64,000 bases of DNA from SURF-33 sp964598885 (GCA_964598885.1 CAZRES010000004.1:6962-70961), one strand, 5' to 3'. Numbered from the stretch's first letter, positions 8,963-18,992 are shown. Notes: generated by a model from the letters alone, not told the origin. Numbers and translations: made by a program.

Positions 8963-9918
8963 ATCCGTCATCCTTTGATCATCTGCTGAATGGTTTTATT
9001 GACTTCCTTTCCACGGAAAAGGGGTATGCGGATAACACGTGCCGGGCCTATGCCAGGGACCTGGAAGGTTTTATCGCCTATTTCGTGGGCCACCGTGCCC
9101 TGGCGGTGACCGGCGGCGATGCTGACGAGGACGCCGAGACCGACGATGATCCTGCCGTTGATATGGACCGGATCAGCAATCTGATGATCCGGGGCTACCT
9201 GGCCCAGCTGCATCGTCAGGGATTGAAGAAAACATCCATGGCCCGCAAGCTGTCGGCGGTGCGGTCGTTTTTTAAATTCATGGAACGAAACGGGGTGATC
9301 TCCGGCAATCCGGCGGAAACCGTGCTGACGCCGAAGCAGGACAAACCCATCCCCAATTATTTAAGTGTGGATGATGTGTTCCGCCTGCTCGATTCCGTTA
9401 CTACCGAGAATATTGCCGGAAAGCGGGATCGCGCGATTTTGGAAACGCTGTATTCTACCGGCATTCGGGTGTCGGAACTGGCGGGATTGAATTTTCCGGA
9501 TGTGGATTTTTCGGCAAAAACCATCCGGGTGACGGGGAAGGGGAACAAGGAGCGCGTCGTGCCCATCGGCAATGCCGCTCTTGCGGCCGTCCGTGTTTAC
9601 CGGGACAGCCTGACCGCCAAGGGAAACGTGGTCAACCCCAAAGGCGCGCTGTTTCTCAACAAGAACAAGGGGCGGCTTTCGCCAAGGTCCGTGGCGCGGT
9701 TGCTGGAAAATGCGGCCCGTAAGGCCGGCATGACCGTACCCGTGGCGCCTCATGACCTGCGGCATTCATTCGCCACGCACATGCTGGATGCCGGGCTTGA
9801 CCTGCGGATGGTCCAGGAGCTGCTGGGTCACAGCCGGCTCTCCACCACCCAGAGGTACACCCATGTCAGCATTGACCGGCTTATGGCCGCATATGACCAG
9901 GCGCATCCAAGAAAATAG
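8959..9918 (+). CDS. xerC: Tyrosine recombinase XerC
   Basis: Site-specific recombinase that with XerD resolves chromosome dimers at dif. The catalytic set is visible: Arg in STGIRVSEL, Lys in TGKGNKERV, His and Arg in HDLRHSFATH, His in LGHSR and the nucleophile Tyr in TQRYTHV. The N-terminal SAM-like domain carries an unusual acidic insert at about residues 53-70 (DADEDAETDDDP), making the protein 319 residues rather than about 300. It precedes hslV and hslU, a common arrangement, which argues for the chromosomal XerC rather than a mobile-element integrase. Confidence 0.93.
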   Translation: MNPSSFDHLLNGFIDFLSTEKGYADNTCRAYARDLEGFIAYFVGHRALAVTGGDADEDAETDDDPAVDMDRISNLMIRGYLAQLHRQGLKKTSMARKLSAVRSFFKFMERNGVISGNPAETVLTPKQDKPIPNYLSVDDVFRLLDSVTTENIAGKRDRAILETLYSTGIRVSELAGLNFPDVDFSAKTIRVTGKGNKERVVPIGNAALAAVRVYRDSLTAKGNVVNPKGALFLNKNKGRLSPRSVARLLENAARKAGMTVPVAPHDLRHSFATHMLDAGLDLRMVQELLGHSRLSTTQRYTHVSIDRLMAAYDQAHPRK

Positions 9919-9949
9919 ACCATTGTAAGCGGTTTTTAAGGATATACCA

Positions 9950-10489
9950 ATGACGATGCACGGCACCACTATATTGGCGGTACGGCACAACGGGCAAGCC
10001 GCTGTGGCGGGGGACGGTCAGGTAACACTCAATAACGGGGTGATCAAGCATCATGCCCGTAAAGTCCGGCGGATTTATAACGACCGGATCATCGTGGGGT
10101 TTGCCGGAGCCACGGCCGATGCCCTCCATCTCTCCGAACGCCTGGAAGAAAAGCTGGAACGCTATAACGGCAATCTGGTTCGGGCTGCGGTGGAACTGGC
10201 CCGGGACTGGCGGACGGATAAATATCTGCGCCGCCTGGAAGCCATGATGATTGCCGTGGATGAATCCCAGATGCTGCTGATTTCCGGCAACGGCGATGTC
10301 ATCGAGCCGGACGAAGGAGTCGTCGCCATTGGATCGGGAGGGACCGCGGCCCAGGCAGCGGCATCGGCTTTGATGCGTCATGCGGCCGTCATCGACCTGA
10401 GCGCAAAAGACATTGTCACCCAGGCCATGAGTATTGCCGCTGATATTTGCATTTACACCAATGACAGGATCACTGTCGAGGAAATATGA
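9950..10489 (+). CDS. hslV: ATP-dependent protease peptidase subunit HslV
   Basis: Proteasome-like threonine peptidase of the HslUV (ClpQY) complex that degrades unfolded cytoplasmic proteins. The N-terminus MTMHGTTILAVRHNG would be processed to expose the catalytic Thr of TTILAV. The segment AVAGDGQVTLNN and the Gly-rich end GSGGTAAQAAASAL are typical. A second ATG two codons downstream is also possible. It is followed 19 bases later by hslU, its ATPase partner. Confidence 0.96.
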   Translation: MTMHGTTILAVRHNGQAAVAGDGQVTLNNGVIKHHARKVRRIYNDRIIVGFAGATADALHLSERLEEKLERYNGNLVRAAVELARDWRTDKYLRRLEAMMIAVDESQMLLISGNGDVIEPDEGVVAIGSGGTAAQAAASALMRHAAVIDLSAKDIVTQAMSIAADICIYTNDRITVEEI

Positions 10490-10508
10490 CGGATACGTTG
10501 AAAACGAC

Positions 10509-11891
10509 ATGAGCGATTTAAAACCAAGTCAAATTGTAAAAGAGCTGGATAAATACATCATCGGTCAGCATAAGGCCAAACGATCCGTGGCCATCGCGCT
10601 TCGCAACCGGTGGCGGCGGCGACACGTTTCTCCGGAGCTGCGCGATGAGATTGCACCCAAAAACATCATTCTCATCGGGCCTACCGGCGTGGGCAAAACC
10701 GAGATCGCCCGCCGTCTGGCAAAACTGACCGACTCCCCCTTTTTTAAGGTGGAAGCGTCCAAGTTCACCGAAGTCGGGTACGTGGGCCGGGATGTGGAAT
10801 CCATGGTTCGGGATCTGCTGGAGTTATGCATCAACCAGTTGAAAACCCGGGAGCGGGAAGCGGTTCAGGGCAAAGCCAGGGAAATTGCGGAAGAACGGAT
10901 GCTTGATCTGCTGCTGCCCGAATCCAAGGAGCGGCAGAGTCGTCAGGAGCATGAACCCCGGCCCGTCCCGCTGGAGCAGGAAACTGTGAACCAGGAGGAT
11001 ACAGCCATGGGAACCACCCGGGACAAGCTGCGGCGCATGCTGCGGGAAGGCCGGCTTTCTGATCGCTTCGTGGATCTTGAGGTCCAGGATCGATCCACGC
11101 CCATGGTGGAGATTTTTTCTGGTGCCGGCATGGAAGAGCTTGGGATTAATTTCAAGGATATGATGGCCGGCCTCATGCCGCGGGGGAACACCAAGCGCCG
11201 CAAGGTCAAGGTCAGCGAGGCCATGGAAATTCTGATTCAGGAAGAGGCCCAGCGGCTGGTGGACATGGATAAAGTGGTCCGGGAAGCAGTGGAAAAAGTC
11301 GAACAGTCCGGCATTATTTTTTTAGACGAAATCGATAAAGTGGTCGGAAAAAGCAGCACCAGTTCACCGGATGTGTCCCGGGAAGGGGTTCAGCGGGATC
11401 TGCTTCCCATTGTGGAAGGCACCACCGTATCCACCAAGTATGGACCGGTCCGCACGGATCATATTCTCTTTATTGCTTCCGGCGCCTTTCAGGCCAGCAA
11501 GCCGTCGGATTTGATTCCGGAACTTCAGGGACGATTCCCCATCCGGGTGGAGCTGGCCTCGTTGGGCCGGGATGAATTCGTACGGATACTGCGGGAACCG
11601 AAAAACGCCCTGTTGCTTCAATACGCGGCCCTTATGGAAACCGACGGAATCCGGATTTTTTTTGACGACGCCGCTGTGGAAGAAATCGCCCGGACCGCCG
11701 AGGAGGTCAACAACCAGACCGATAATATCGGCGCCCGGCGGTTGCACACGTTGATGGAACACCTCCTGGAAGACATGCTTTTTGACGGCCCGGATATGCC
11801 CTCGGACCGAGTTGTCATTGACCGGGCATATGTGGATCATCGATTTCAGGATATCCGGGAAAATCAGGACCTGAGCCGGTATATATTATAG
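10509..11891 (+). CDS. hslU: HslUV ATPase subunit HslU
   Basis: AAA+ unfoldase that feeds substrates to HslV. Walker A is GPTGVGKTEIARRLAKL near residue 55, and Walker B is IIFLDEIDKVVG near 265. The intermediate I-domain lies between them, and the sensor and C-terminal parts (GARRLHTLMEHLLE and the ending LSRYIL) dock into HslV. The open frame begins further upstream inside hslV, but MSDLKPSQIVKELDKYIIGQ is the standard start of the family and gives 460 residues. The Shine-Dalgarno signal is weak, so coupling to hslV is likely. Confidence 0.96.
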   Translation: MSDLKPSQIVKELDKYIIGQHKAKRSVAIALRNRWRRRHVSPELRDEIAPKNIILIGPTGVGKTEIARRLAKLTDSPFFKVEASKFTEVGYVGRDVESMVRDLLELCINQLKTREREAVQGKAREIAEERMLDLLLPESKERQSRQEHEPRPVPLEQETVNQEDTAMGTTRDKLRRMLREGRLSDRFVDLEVQDRSTPMVEIFSGAGMEELGINFKDMMAGLMPRGNTKRRKVKVSEAMEILIQEEAQRLVDMDKVVREAVEKVEQSGIIFLDEIDKVVGKSSTSSPDVSREGVQRDLLPIVEGTTVSTKYGPVRTDHILFIASGAFQASKPSDLIPELQGRFPIRVELASLGRDEFVRILREPKNALLLQYAALMETDGIRIFFDDAAVEEIARTAEEVNNQTDNIGARRLHTLMEHLLEDMLFDGPDMPSDRVVIDRAYVDHRFQDIRENQDLSRYIL

Positions 11892-11914
11892 CACGCTAAA
11901 CAAAAGGATTTGGG

Positions 11915-12790
11915 ATGACCCCGATTGTCGCCGACATACTCATTGAAGCGCTTCCCTACATCCGCTCGTTTTTCGGCATGACCGTCGTGGTAAAATACGG
12001 CGGACATGCCATGGTGGATGAACAGTTGAAAATCGATTTTGCCCGGGACATCACCCTGCTTAAGTTCGTGGGTATGAACCCCGTGGTGGTCCACGGCGGC
12101 GGGCCCCAGATCAACCGTGTTCTGGAGAAAATGGGCATCACCACCAAATTTGTTTCCGGCATGCGGTTTACGGATCAGCAGACCATGGACGTGGTGGAAA
12201 TGGTGCTGGGCGGCCAGATCAACAAGTCCATCGTGGCCCAGATCAATCAGCAGGGGGGACGGGCCGTCGGATTGACCGGCAAGGACGGGGGGCTCATCCG
12301 CGCGGAGAAACTTCAGGTCACCCAGCCGGTTGCCGAAAATCTGCCGCCGGAAATCATCGACCTCGGACTGGTGGGGACTGTCACCGATGTCAATCCGCAG
12401 ATCATCGACACCCTGACCGCCCAGGACTTTATCCCCGTGATCGCGCCGGTGGGCGTGGGACCTAATGGCGAGACCTTCAACATCAATGCGGATCTCATGG
12501 CCGCCAAGCTGGCCGGGGCCATCGGCGCGGGCCGGCTGATTTACCTGACGGATGTGGACGGCATCATGGACAAATCCGGGAACCTCATCCCTTCCGTCAG
12601 CAGCCGCAGCATCCGGGAGTTGATTGCGGATCAGACCATATCCGGCGGGATGATCCCCAAGCTTGAAAACGCCCTGGATGCCCTGTTAAACGGGGTAGGC
12701 AAGGTTCAGATCATCAACGGTACCTGGCGGCACGCGCTGCTGCTGGAACTTTATACAGACAAGGGAATCGGAACGGAAGTGGTAAAATGA
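11915..12790 (+). CDS. argB: Acetylglutamate kinase
   Basis: Phosphorylates N-acetyl-L-glutamate, the second step of arginine synthesis. The amino acid kinase fold is clear: VVVKYGGHAM near residue 24, VVVHGGGPQIN near 63, and INADLMAAKLAGAIGAGRLIYLTDVDGIM near 190-220. The N-terminus ADILIEALPYIRSFFG matches the arginine-sensitive form with an N-terminal helix, so feedback inhibition by arginine is possible. AAAGGA precedes the ATG. Its stop overlaps the argD start (ATGA). Confidence 0.96.
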   Translation: MTPIVADILIEALPYIRSFFGMTVVVKYGGHAMVDEQLKIDFARDITLLKFVGMNPVVVHGGGPQINRVLEKMGITTKFVSGMRFTDQQTMDVVEMVLGGQINKSIVAQINQQGGRAVGLTGKDGGLIRAEKLQVTQPVAENLPPEIIDLGLVGTVTDVNPQIIDTLTAQDFIPVIAPVGVGPNGETFNINADLMAAKLAGAIGAGRLIYLTDVDGIMDKSGNLIPSVSSRSIRELIADQTISGGMIPKLENALDALLNGVGKVQIINGTWRHALLLELYTDKGIGTEVVK

Positions 12791-13983
12791 ACAGCGATAT
12801 CATGTTAAAAGCCGATACCGTCATTGCCAACACCTACAAACGGTTTCCCCTGGTGCTGGTCCGGGGAAAGGGATGCACGGTCTGGGACATCAACAACAAA
12901 GCCTACACGGATTTTGTTTCGGGCATTGCGGTCTGCAATCTCGGCCATGCCGACCCGGATGTGGCGGCGGTTCTGGCGCGGCAGGCTGAAACCCTGATCC
13001 ATGTCTCCAATCTTTACTATACCGTGCCCCAGGTGGAACTGGCCGAATGGCTTACCTCCCGCAGTTTTGCCGACCGTGCGTTTTTCTGCAATTCCGGAGC
13101 CGAAGCCAATGAGGCGGCCATCAAGCTGGCCCGGAAATATTTTCATGACCAGGGAAAACACGAGCGCTTCCGGATCCTCACCATGGAACAGAGCTTTCAC
13201 GGCCGGACCTTTGCCACCCTGTCGGCGACCGGCCAATTGCGGGTTCGGTTCGGCTTTGATCCGGTGCTCAATGGATTTGAGTTTATCCCTTTCAATGACA
13301 TCGACGCGTTGAAGGAACGGATGAATGATGATATCTGTGCGGTGATGATGGAGCCTCTGCAGGGCGAGGGCGGCATCCGGGTCCCGGATCCCGGCTTTCT
13401 CCGGGAAGTGAGGGATCTGTGTGACCGAACCGGCGCCCTGCTGATCTTTGACGAAGTTCAGACCGGCATCGGGAGGACCGGAAAACTTTTCGCCTATGAG
13501 CATTTCGGCATTGCGCCCGATATCATGAGCCTGGCCAAAGCCCTGGGCAATGGATTGCCCATCGGCGCGATGCTGGCCCGGGAGCAATATATGAGCGCTT
13601 TTACGCCGGGAACCCATGCATCCACCTTTGGCGGCACGCCACTGGTTTCATCCGCTGCCCTGGAAGTTTTGCGGCTGATGGAGAAAAAGAAAGTCGTGGA
13701 GCATTGCCGCCGCGTGGGCGCCTATTTCCGGGACAAACTTCTGTGGCTCAAGGACCGGCACGACCTTATTCTGGATGTGCGGGGCATGGGTCTGCTGGTG
13801 GGCATGAAGCTCGGTATCACCGGTGCCCCCATTGTGAGCGCCTGCATGGAAAACGGATATCTGATCAACTGTGTTCAGGAGGATATCCTGAGGTTTATCC
13901 CGCCTTTGGTCATCACGGAAAAGGAAATCGACGGGCTGGTGGACTGTCTGGATGGAACAATAAAAAATTTAAAATCAGATTAG
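12787..13983 (+). CDS. argD: Acetylornithine aminotransferase
   Basis: PLP-dependent class III aminotransferase converting N-acetylglutamate semialdehyde to N-acetylornithine. Seen are the PLP phosphate-binding NSGAEANEAAIKLAR near residue 100, LIFDEVQTGIGRTG near 220, and the Schiff-base Lys in SLAKALGNGLPIGA near 250. Length is 398, normal for ArgD. Translation is probably coupled to argB through the four-base overlap, and argF follows 33 bases later. Confidence 0.94.
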   Translation: MNSDIMLKADTVIANTYKRFPLVLVRGKGCTVWDINNKAYTDFVSGIAVCNLGHADPDVAAVLARQAETLIHVSNLYYTVPQVELAEWLTSRSFADRAFFCNSGAEANEAAIKLARKYFHDQGKHERFRILTMEQSFHGRTFATLSATGQLRVRFGFDPVLNGFEFIPFNDIDALKERMNDDICAVMMEPLQGEGGIRVPDPGFLREVRDLCDRTGALLIFDEVQTGIGRTGKLFAYEHFGIAPDIMSLAKALGNGLPIGAMLAREQYMSAFTPGTHASTFGGTPLVSSAALEVLRLMEKKKVVEHCRRVGAYFRDKLLWLKDRHDLILDVRGMGLLVGMKLGITGAPIVSACMENGYLINCVQEDILRFIPPLVITEKEIDGLVDCLDGTIKNLKSD

Positions 13984-14016
13984 ATTAAGTGATGAGAGCG
14001 TAAAAAGGAATTTGCA

Positions 14017-14949
14017 GTGAAAAAAGACATTCTCACGCTGGCCGAACTGGAAAAGGCCGACTTTGAGCGTTTTTTCCGGAGAGCCGCGGAACTTAAAACC
14101 CGGCACGGGCAGGGAATCAGGGATCGAAGCCTTCTGGATAAATCGGTGGGGCTGATTTTTGACAAACCTTCCACCCGCACCCGGCTTTCGTTTGAAGTGG
14201 CCGCCATCCAGCTCGGCGGGACCCCCATTTTTATTGCCGCGGCGGATACGCAAATGGCCAGAAACGAACCGGTGGAAGATACGGCCCGTGTTCTGTCCCG
14301 GTATCTGGATGCCGTGGCCATACGAACGTTTTCCCAGTCCCTGGTGGAAGAATTCGCCGCCACAGCCGATATTCCGGTCATCAACGCGTTGACCGACGAG
14401 CATCATCCCTGCCAGATTTTAAGCGATCTCATGACGGTGCTTGAATGTAAGGACCGGTTGGAGAACCTCCGGATCGCTTGGATCGGCGACGGCAACAACA
14501 TGGCCAATTCCTGGATCGACGCCGCGGCCGTACTTGGGTTTGAGCTGGTGCTGGCCTGCCCGGATGGATACGCGCCCAATGAAGCTGTTCTCGACCGAGC
14601 GATGACAAAAAGCAGCCGGATACGCCTGGTGCGGGATCCGTTTGAAGCCGCAGCCGGGGCTGATGTGATCAATACCGATGTCTGGGCCAGCATGGGACAG
14701 GAACATGAGGCCGACTCCAGAAAAAATGTCTTTTCCCCGTATTGCGTGGACGCGAAAATGGTCGGCGCCGCGGCCGAAGACGTTATAGTCATGCACTGCC
14801 TGCCGGCCCATCGGGGTGAAGAAATTGCGGCCGATGTCCTGGAAGGGGAGCGCTCTGTGGTCTGGGATCAGGCGGAGAACAAGCTTCATATGCACAAGGC
14901 TATTCTTGATGTGCTGATTTCGGGACGTCTGGTTGCCACAACAAAATAA
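14017..14949 (+). CDS. argF: Ornithine carbamoyltransferase
   Basis: Forms citrulline from ornithine and carbamoyl phosphate. The carbamoyl-phosphate site is FDKPSTRTRLSFE near residue 48; HPCQILSDL and the ornithine-loop HCLPAHRGEEI are also present. The start codon is GTG, preceded by AAAGGA at about 14004. Length is 310, as expected. About 200 bases without a gene separate it from argG. Confidence 0.96.
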   Translation: MKKDILTLAELEKADFERFFRRAAELKTRHGQGIRDRSLLDKSVGLIFDKPSTRTRLSFEVAAIQLGGTPIFIAAADTQMARNEPVEDTARVLSRYLDAVAIRTFSQSLVEEFAATADIPVINALTDEHHPCQILSDLMTVLECKDRLENLRIAWIGDGNNMANSWIDAAAVLGFELVLACPDGYAPNEAVLDRAMTKSSRIRLVRDPFEAAAGADVINTDVWASMGQEHEADSRKNVFSPYCVDAKMVGAAAEDVIVMHCLPAHRGEEIAADVLEGERSVVWDQAENKLHMHKAILDVLISGRLVATTK

Positions 14950-15146
14950 AGGCCCCGCGAAAATCGGACGGATCGATTTGAATGTCTTTCGGGGCGCGAT
15001 CCCGCTCACAATCGGTTTTTCGTGAAACCATCAAAGGAAGGCTGGCATGGTAAAAAGTCAACATCCAAAAACTCGATACATGACCACATTCAGGCGGCAG
15101 TGAGGAGCGTAGCTGTCTGCGGTGTCGGTAATTGCAAAGGAGACAC

Positions 15147-16367
15147 ATGAAACCCCAACAGCAGGTAAATAAAGTCGTACTGGCCTATTCGGGAGGGCTG
15201 GACACATCGGTGATTCTAAAATGGCTGATTGAAACCTATGGCTGCGAAGTGGTGGCCTTTTCCGCGGACATCGGCCAGGCCGAGGAGCTGGATGATCTGG
15301 ATCAAAAGGCCAAAAACACCGGGGCGGTGAGCGTCTACATCGATGATCTGACCGAGGAATTCGTCAAGGATTATGTTTTTCCGGCGTTTCGCGCCAACGC
15401 CATCTACGAAGGCACCTATCTGTTGGGAACATCGCTGGCCCGACCGCTGATCGCCAAGCGGCAGATGGAAATCGCGGCACTGGAAAACGCGGATGCCGTC
15501 AGCCATGGCGCCACAGGAAAAGGCAATGACCAGGTCCGGTTCGAGCTTTCCTATCTGGCCATTGATCCGCATATCAAGATCATCGCCCCCTGGCGGGAGT
15601 GGGATCTTAATTCCCGGACGGCCCTGATTGAATTTGCCGAAAAGCACGGGATCCCGGTCCAGGCCACCCGCCAGAAACCTTACAGCACGGATCGCAACCT
15701 GTTGCATATCAGTTACGAAGGCGGCATACTGGAAGATCCCTGGAACGAGCCGCCCGACGATATGTTCGTTTTGACCACATCCCCTAAAAATGCTCCCGAT
15801 AAACCCGAAATCATCGAAATCACCTTCAAGCATGGTGATCCCGTGGCCGTTAACGACCATTTTTATTCACCCGCCGACATCCTTGCCAAACTCAACCGCA
15901 TCGGCGGTCGGCACGGCGTGGGCCGGACCGATCTGGTGGAGAACCGGTTTGTGGGAATGAAATCCCGGGGCGTTTATGAAACGCCGGGCGGCACTATTAT
16001 GAGAACCGCCCACATGGCCCTGGAATCCATTACTCTGGATCGTGAAGTCCTTCATTTGCGGGATTCTCTGGTTCCGCGCTACGCGGAGATGATTTATTAT
16101 GGGTTCTGGTTTTCCCCGGAACGGGAACTTCTTCAAAAACTGATCGACGACACCCAGACCGGCGTTTCGGGTACGGTGCGGCTGGAGCTTTACAAGGGCA
16201 ACTGCCGGGTCACGGGACGCAAATCCGATCAATCGCTTTACAGCGCGGATTTCGCCACCTTTGAGGATGACGCGGTTTACCGGCAGCATGACGCGGAAGG
16301 TTTTATCCGTTTAAACGCCCTTCGGCTGAGGATCCGGAAACTGCTGCAACAGCAATCAGACCGATAA
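15147..16367 (+). CDS. argG: Argininosuccinate synthase
   Basis: Joins citrulline and aspartate using ATP to make argininosuccinate. The P-loop-like VLAYSGGLDTSVILKWL is at the N-terminus and SHGATGKGNDQVRFELSYLA follows near residue 115. A longer frame starts 15 bases upstream, but AAAGGAG lies just ahead of the ATG chosen here. Length is 406. The 197 bases before it hold only weak partial dyads, so no regulatory site is claimed. Confidence 0.96.
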   Translation: MKPQQQVNKVVLAYSGGLDTSVILKWLIETYGCEVVAFSADIGQAEELDDLDQKAKNTGAVSVYIDDLTEEFVKDYVFPAFRANAIYEGTYLLGTSLARPLIAKRQMEIAALENADAVSHGATGKGNDQVRFELSYLAIDPHIKIIAPWREWDLNSRTALIEFAEKHGIPVQATRQKPYSTDRNLLHISYEGGILEDPWNEPPDDMFVLTTSPKNAPDKPEIIEITFKHGDPVAVNDHFYSPADILAKLNRIGGRHGVGRTDLVENRFVGMKSRGVYETPGGTIMRTAHMALESITLDREVLHLRDSLVPRYAEMIYYGFWFSPERELLQKLIDDTQTGVSGTVRLELYKGNCRVTGRKSDQSLYSADFATFEDDAVYRQHDAEGFIRLNALRLRIRKLLQQQSDR

Positions 16368-16418
16368 GAGGAGGTATTTGAGCATGCCCGGCAGCAGGAA
16401 TAAATAAGGAGCAATATT

Positions 16419-17822
16419 ATGACGGAAAAACTCTGGGGGGGCCGATTCGCCGAAAACACCGATGCTGCAGTGGAAGCGTTCACCTCATCCATTGCCATCG
16501 ACAAACGGCTCTATGAGCATGACATCAAGGGCAGTATTGCCCATTGCCGGATGCTGGCGAAATGCGAGATCATCACCGAAGACGAGGCCGAGACGCTGAT
16601 CCGGGGCCTTGAAATGATCCGCTCTGAAATTCAAGAAGAACGGTTTACGTTTTCCGACCATCTTGAAGACATTCATATGCATATCGAGCACCGGCTGGCC
16701 GATCTCGTGGGGCCTGCGGCACGTAAGCTTCATACAGGCCGGAGCCGCAATGATCAGGTGGCGACCGACATCCGTCTCTGGCTCAGAGACCAGATCCGGC
16801 ATGTTCTCAGCGGACTGCATCATTTTCGAAAAGTCCTTGTGGAAATGGCCGAAGAGCATATCCACGTGGTCATGCCGGGCTATACCCATCTGCAGCGGGC
16901 CCAGCCGGTTCTTTTTTCCCACTATATTATGGCTTATTACGAGATGTTTACCCGGGACGGGCAGCGGTTTGAAGATGTATTAAGACGCGTCAATATTCTG
17001 CCGCTGGGATCAGCGGCTCTTGCGGGCACCACCTATCCCATTGACCGGGATTATGTGGCCGATCTGCTTGGGTTTACGGCGATCTCCAACAACAGCCTGG
17101 ACGCGGTTTCGGACCGGGATTTCATTATCGAATTTCTCGGGGCCGCATCCATCTGCATGATGCATTTTTCCCGACTTTCCGAGGAAATGGTGCTTTGGTC
17201 CTCGACCGAGTTCGGGTTTGTCGTCATCCCCGACGCCTTTTCCACGGGCAGCAGCATCATGCCCCAGAAAAAGAACCCGGATGTGCCCGAACTGGTCCGG
17301 GGAAAGACCGGGCGGATTTTCGGAAGCCTGGTGGCCATGTTGACCACCATGAAAGCCCTTCCTCTTGCCTACAACCGGGACATGCAGGAAGACAAGATGC
17401 CCTTATTTGACGCGGCCGATACCCTCTGCGCCTGTGTCGATATTTATCTGCGGATGTTTCCATCTTTGAAAATCAATGCGTCGGCCATGGAAAACGCGGT
17501 GTTGAAGGGATATTTGAATGCCACGGACCTGGCCGATTACCTGGCGGCAAAGGGCATGCCGTTCCGGGAAGCCCACGGGGTCGTGGGCGCGGCCGTAAAA
17601 TTCGCTCTGGAGCAGAACAGGGAACTTCATGAATTGTCTCTGGAAGAACTGCGGTCCTTTTCCGATCTCATCCAAGAGGAGGTTTTTCATCTTCTGACCC
17701 CCCGGGCCATGATTGCCCGCCGTAACTGTTTGGGAGGGACATCCGCGGAAAGTGTTCGGGAGGCGGTTCGTCGCGCCCATGAACAGCTTACCGAAGATGC
17801 ATTGATTCTCATTGAACCTTGA
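16419..17822 (+). CDS. argH: Argininosuccinate lyase
   Basis: Cleaves argininosuccinate to arginine and fumarate, the last arginine step. The fumarase/aspartase superfamily signature GSSIMPQKKNPD is near residue 280, and the N-terminal LWGGRFAENTD and HTGRSRNDQVATD are typical. AAGGAG precedes the ATG. The cluster argB-D-F-G-H is complete from acetylglutamate onward except argC and the acetyl-transfer/deacetylation genes, which must lie elsewhere. Confidence 0.96.
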   Translation: MTEKLWGGRFAENTDAAVEAFTSSIAIDKRLYEHDIKGSIAHCRMLAKCEIITEDEAETLIRGLEMIRSEIQEERFTFSDHLEDIHMHIEHRLADLVGPAARKLHTGRSRNDQVATDIRLWLRDQIRHVLSGLHHFRKVLVEMAEEHIHVVMPGYTHLQRAQPVLFSHYIMAYYEMFTRDGQRFEDVLRRVNILPLGSAALAGTTYPIDRDYVADLLGFTAISNNSLDAVSDRDFIIEFLGAASICMMHFSRLSEEMVLWSSTEFGFVVIPDAFSTGSSIMPQKKNPDVPELVRGKTGRIFGSLVAMLTTMKALPLAYNRDMQEDKMPLFDAADTLCACVDIYLRMFPSLKINASAMENAVLKGYLNATDLADYLAAKGMPFREAHGVVGAAVKFALEQNRELHELSLEELRSFSDLIQEEVFHLLTPRAMIARRNCLGGTSAESVREAVRRAHEQLTEDALILIEP

Positions 17823-17898
17823 CAAATCCGCGGCGATTTCGGCCGGACGTTTTCGGTTTGCTGAAGTGGCGTAATCTGATTGATCGGAACCGCTTTTA

Positions 17899-18399
17899 AT
17901 GGAAGAAACACCCAATGATAAGCTTGAGCGCAGATACGGTACCGTGGGGATCGCGGTGAAACCGTATGCCCGTGTGTTTCCGCTTTTGCCGCTGCTCATG
18001 GCGGTGCTGCTAATCGGGGCGTGCGGAAAAAAAGGTGCACCCCTGCCGCCGTTGCGGGAAAGCGTGCAACCCGTCACCGGCATCGAGGTCCGCATGGACG
18101 GAGATCATCTCATGCTCTCATGGTCGCTGGCGCCATACCGGTCCGCCGCCCATGTCCGGCCGGCGGGTTTTCGCGTGTATCGGGCCGCGGAAAAAGATGA
18201 CGATACGGAATGTCCGGAATGCCCGCCCCGCTTCAAGGCGGCGGCTGATATTTCCCTGGACGCATTAGCGGATAACCGCCCTATGGTCATTTACACCGAA
18301 GAACTGGAACCCGATGGCCGCTATTATTTCAGAGTGGTCCCTTATCTGGATGACGGATCGGAAGCCCGACCGTCCGAAACAATCACCATTGACAGATGA
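17899..18399 (+). CDS. Small lipoprotein with fibronectin type III-like fold
   Basis: Predicted lipoprotein of 166 residues from this ATG. A hydrophobic stretch PLLPLLMAVLLIGAC ends in a lipobox with Cys near 42, followed by GKKGAPLPP, which resembles the LptM/YifL-type lipoprotein start. The rest looks like one FnIII domain (LSWSLAP, FRVYRAAEK, YYFRVVPYLDDGSEARPSE). The lead before the hydrophobic core is long, so a later start is possible. It follows argH, and its stop overlaps the folK start (ATGA). Function is unknown; the FnIII reading is by pattern. Confidence 0.7.
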   Translation: MEETPNDKLERRYGTVGIAVKPYARVFPLLPLLMAVLLIGACGKKGAPLPPLRESVQPVTGIEVRMDGDHLMLSWSLAPYRSAAHVRPAGFRVYRAAEKDDDTECPECPPRFKAAADISLDALADNRPMVIYTEELEPDGRYYFRVVPYLDDGSEARPSETITIDR

Positions 18400-18935
18400 G
18401 CCGATTGGAAGGGAAAAATATCGCCTACATCGGCGCCGGTTCCAACATGGGAGACGGGCTTGCCAACTGCCGCAACGGGATTAGGGCATTAGGCAATCAC
18501 CCCCTGGTGGAGATAGAGCGGTGCTCCCGTTTTTATCGCACCGCGCCCATGGAATATGCGGATCAACCCTGGTTTACGAATGCCGTTTTTCGCATGAAAA
18601 CCCCTGTCGACCCGCTGGCGCTGTTAAAAATCCTAAAATCCGTGGAGCAAGACGCCGGCCGGGATAACTCGGGTGTCCGTTTCGGACCGCGGGTGCTCGA
18701 TTTCGATATTGTTCTGTTCAACGAGGACATCATCGATACCAGAGACCTGATTGTGCCGCATCCGCGCATGCACGAACGGGAATTCGTGCTGCGCCCCCTG
18801 TGTGATCTTTCGCCGGATCTGATCCACCCGGTGTTGCGGATAACCATGCGCCGGCTGCTGAAGAATACGGTTTCACCGCAGTACCCATGTGTTCGCATTG
18901 CAGGGGCGCCGGTTGATAGTGAAAAAGAGTTTTGA
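18396..18935 (+). CDS. folK: 2-amino-4-hydroxy-6-hydroxymethyldihydropteridine pyrophosphokinase
   Basis: Transfers pyrophosphate from ATP to the pterin precursor of folate. Seen are the N-terminal IGAGSNMGDGLANCRNGI, RFYRTAPMEYADQPWF, and the HPPK signature RFGPRVLDFDIVLF followed by PHPRMHEREFVLRPL. Length is 179. Its stop codon lies within a TTGACA-like hexamer. It is coupled to the lipoprotein gene through a four-base overlap. Confidence 0.93.
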   Translation: MSRLEGKNIAYIGAGSNMGDGLANCRNGIRALGNHPLVEIERCSRFYRTAPMEYADQPWFTNAVFRMKTPVDPLALLKILKSVEQDAGRDNSGVRFGPRVLDFDIVLFNEDIIDTRDLIVPHPRMHEREFVLRPLCDLSPDLIHPVLRITMRRLLKNTVSPQYPCVRIAGAPVDSEKEF

Positions 18936-18992
18936 CAATATTGAATCGTTAATAGTCCGGAAAAATCCATTTTTTTAACGGACGGCTACTGA

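Noticed and set aside
8959..9918. Tyrosine recombinase as sign of a mobile element
   Set aside because: Its position directly before hslVU and its closeness to XerC mark it as the chromosomal dimer-resolution enzyme.
14950..15146. Riboswitch or attenuator ahead of argG
   Set aside because: Only a partial, bulged dyad near 14953-14994 is seen, with no T tract and no match to a known riboswitch.
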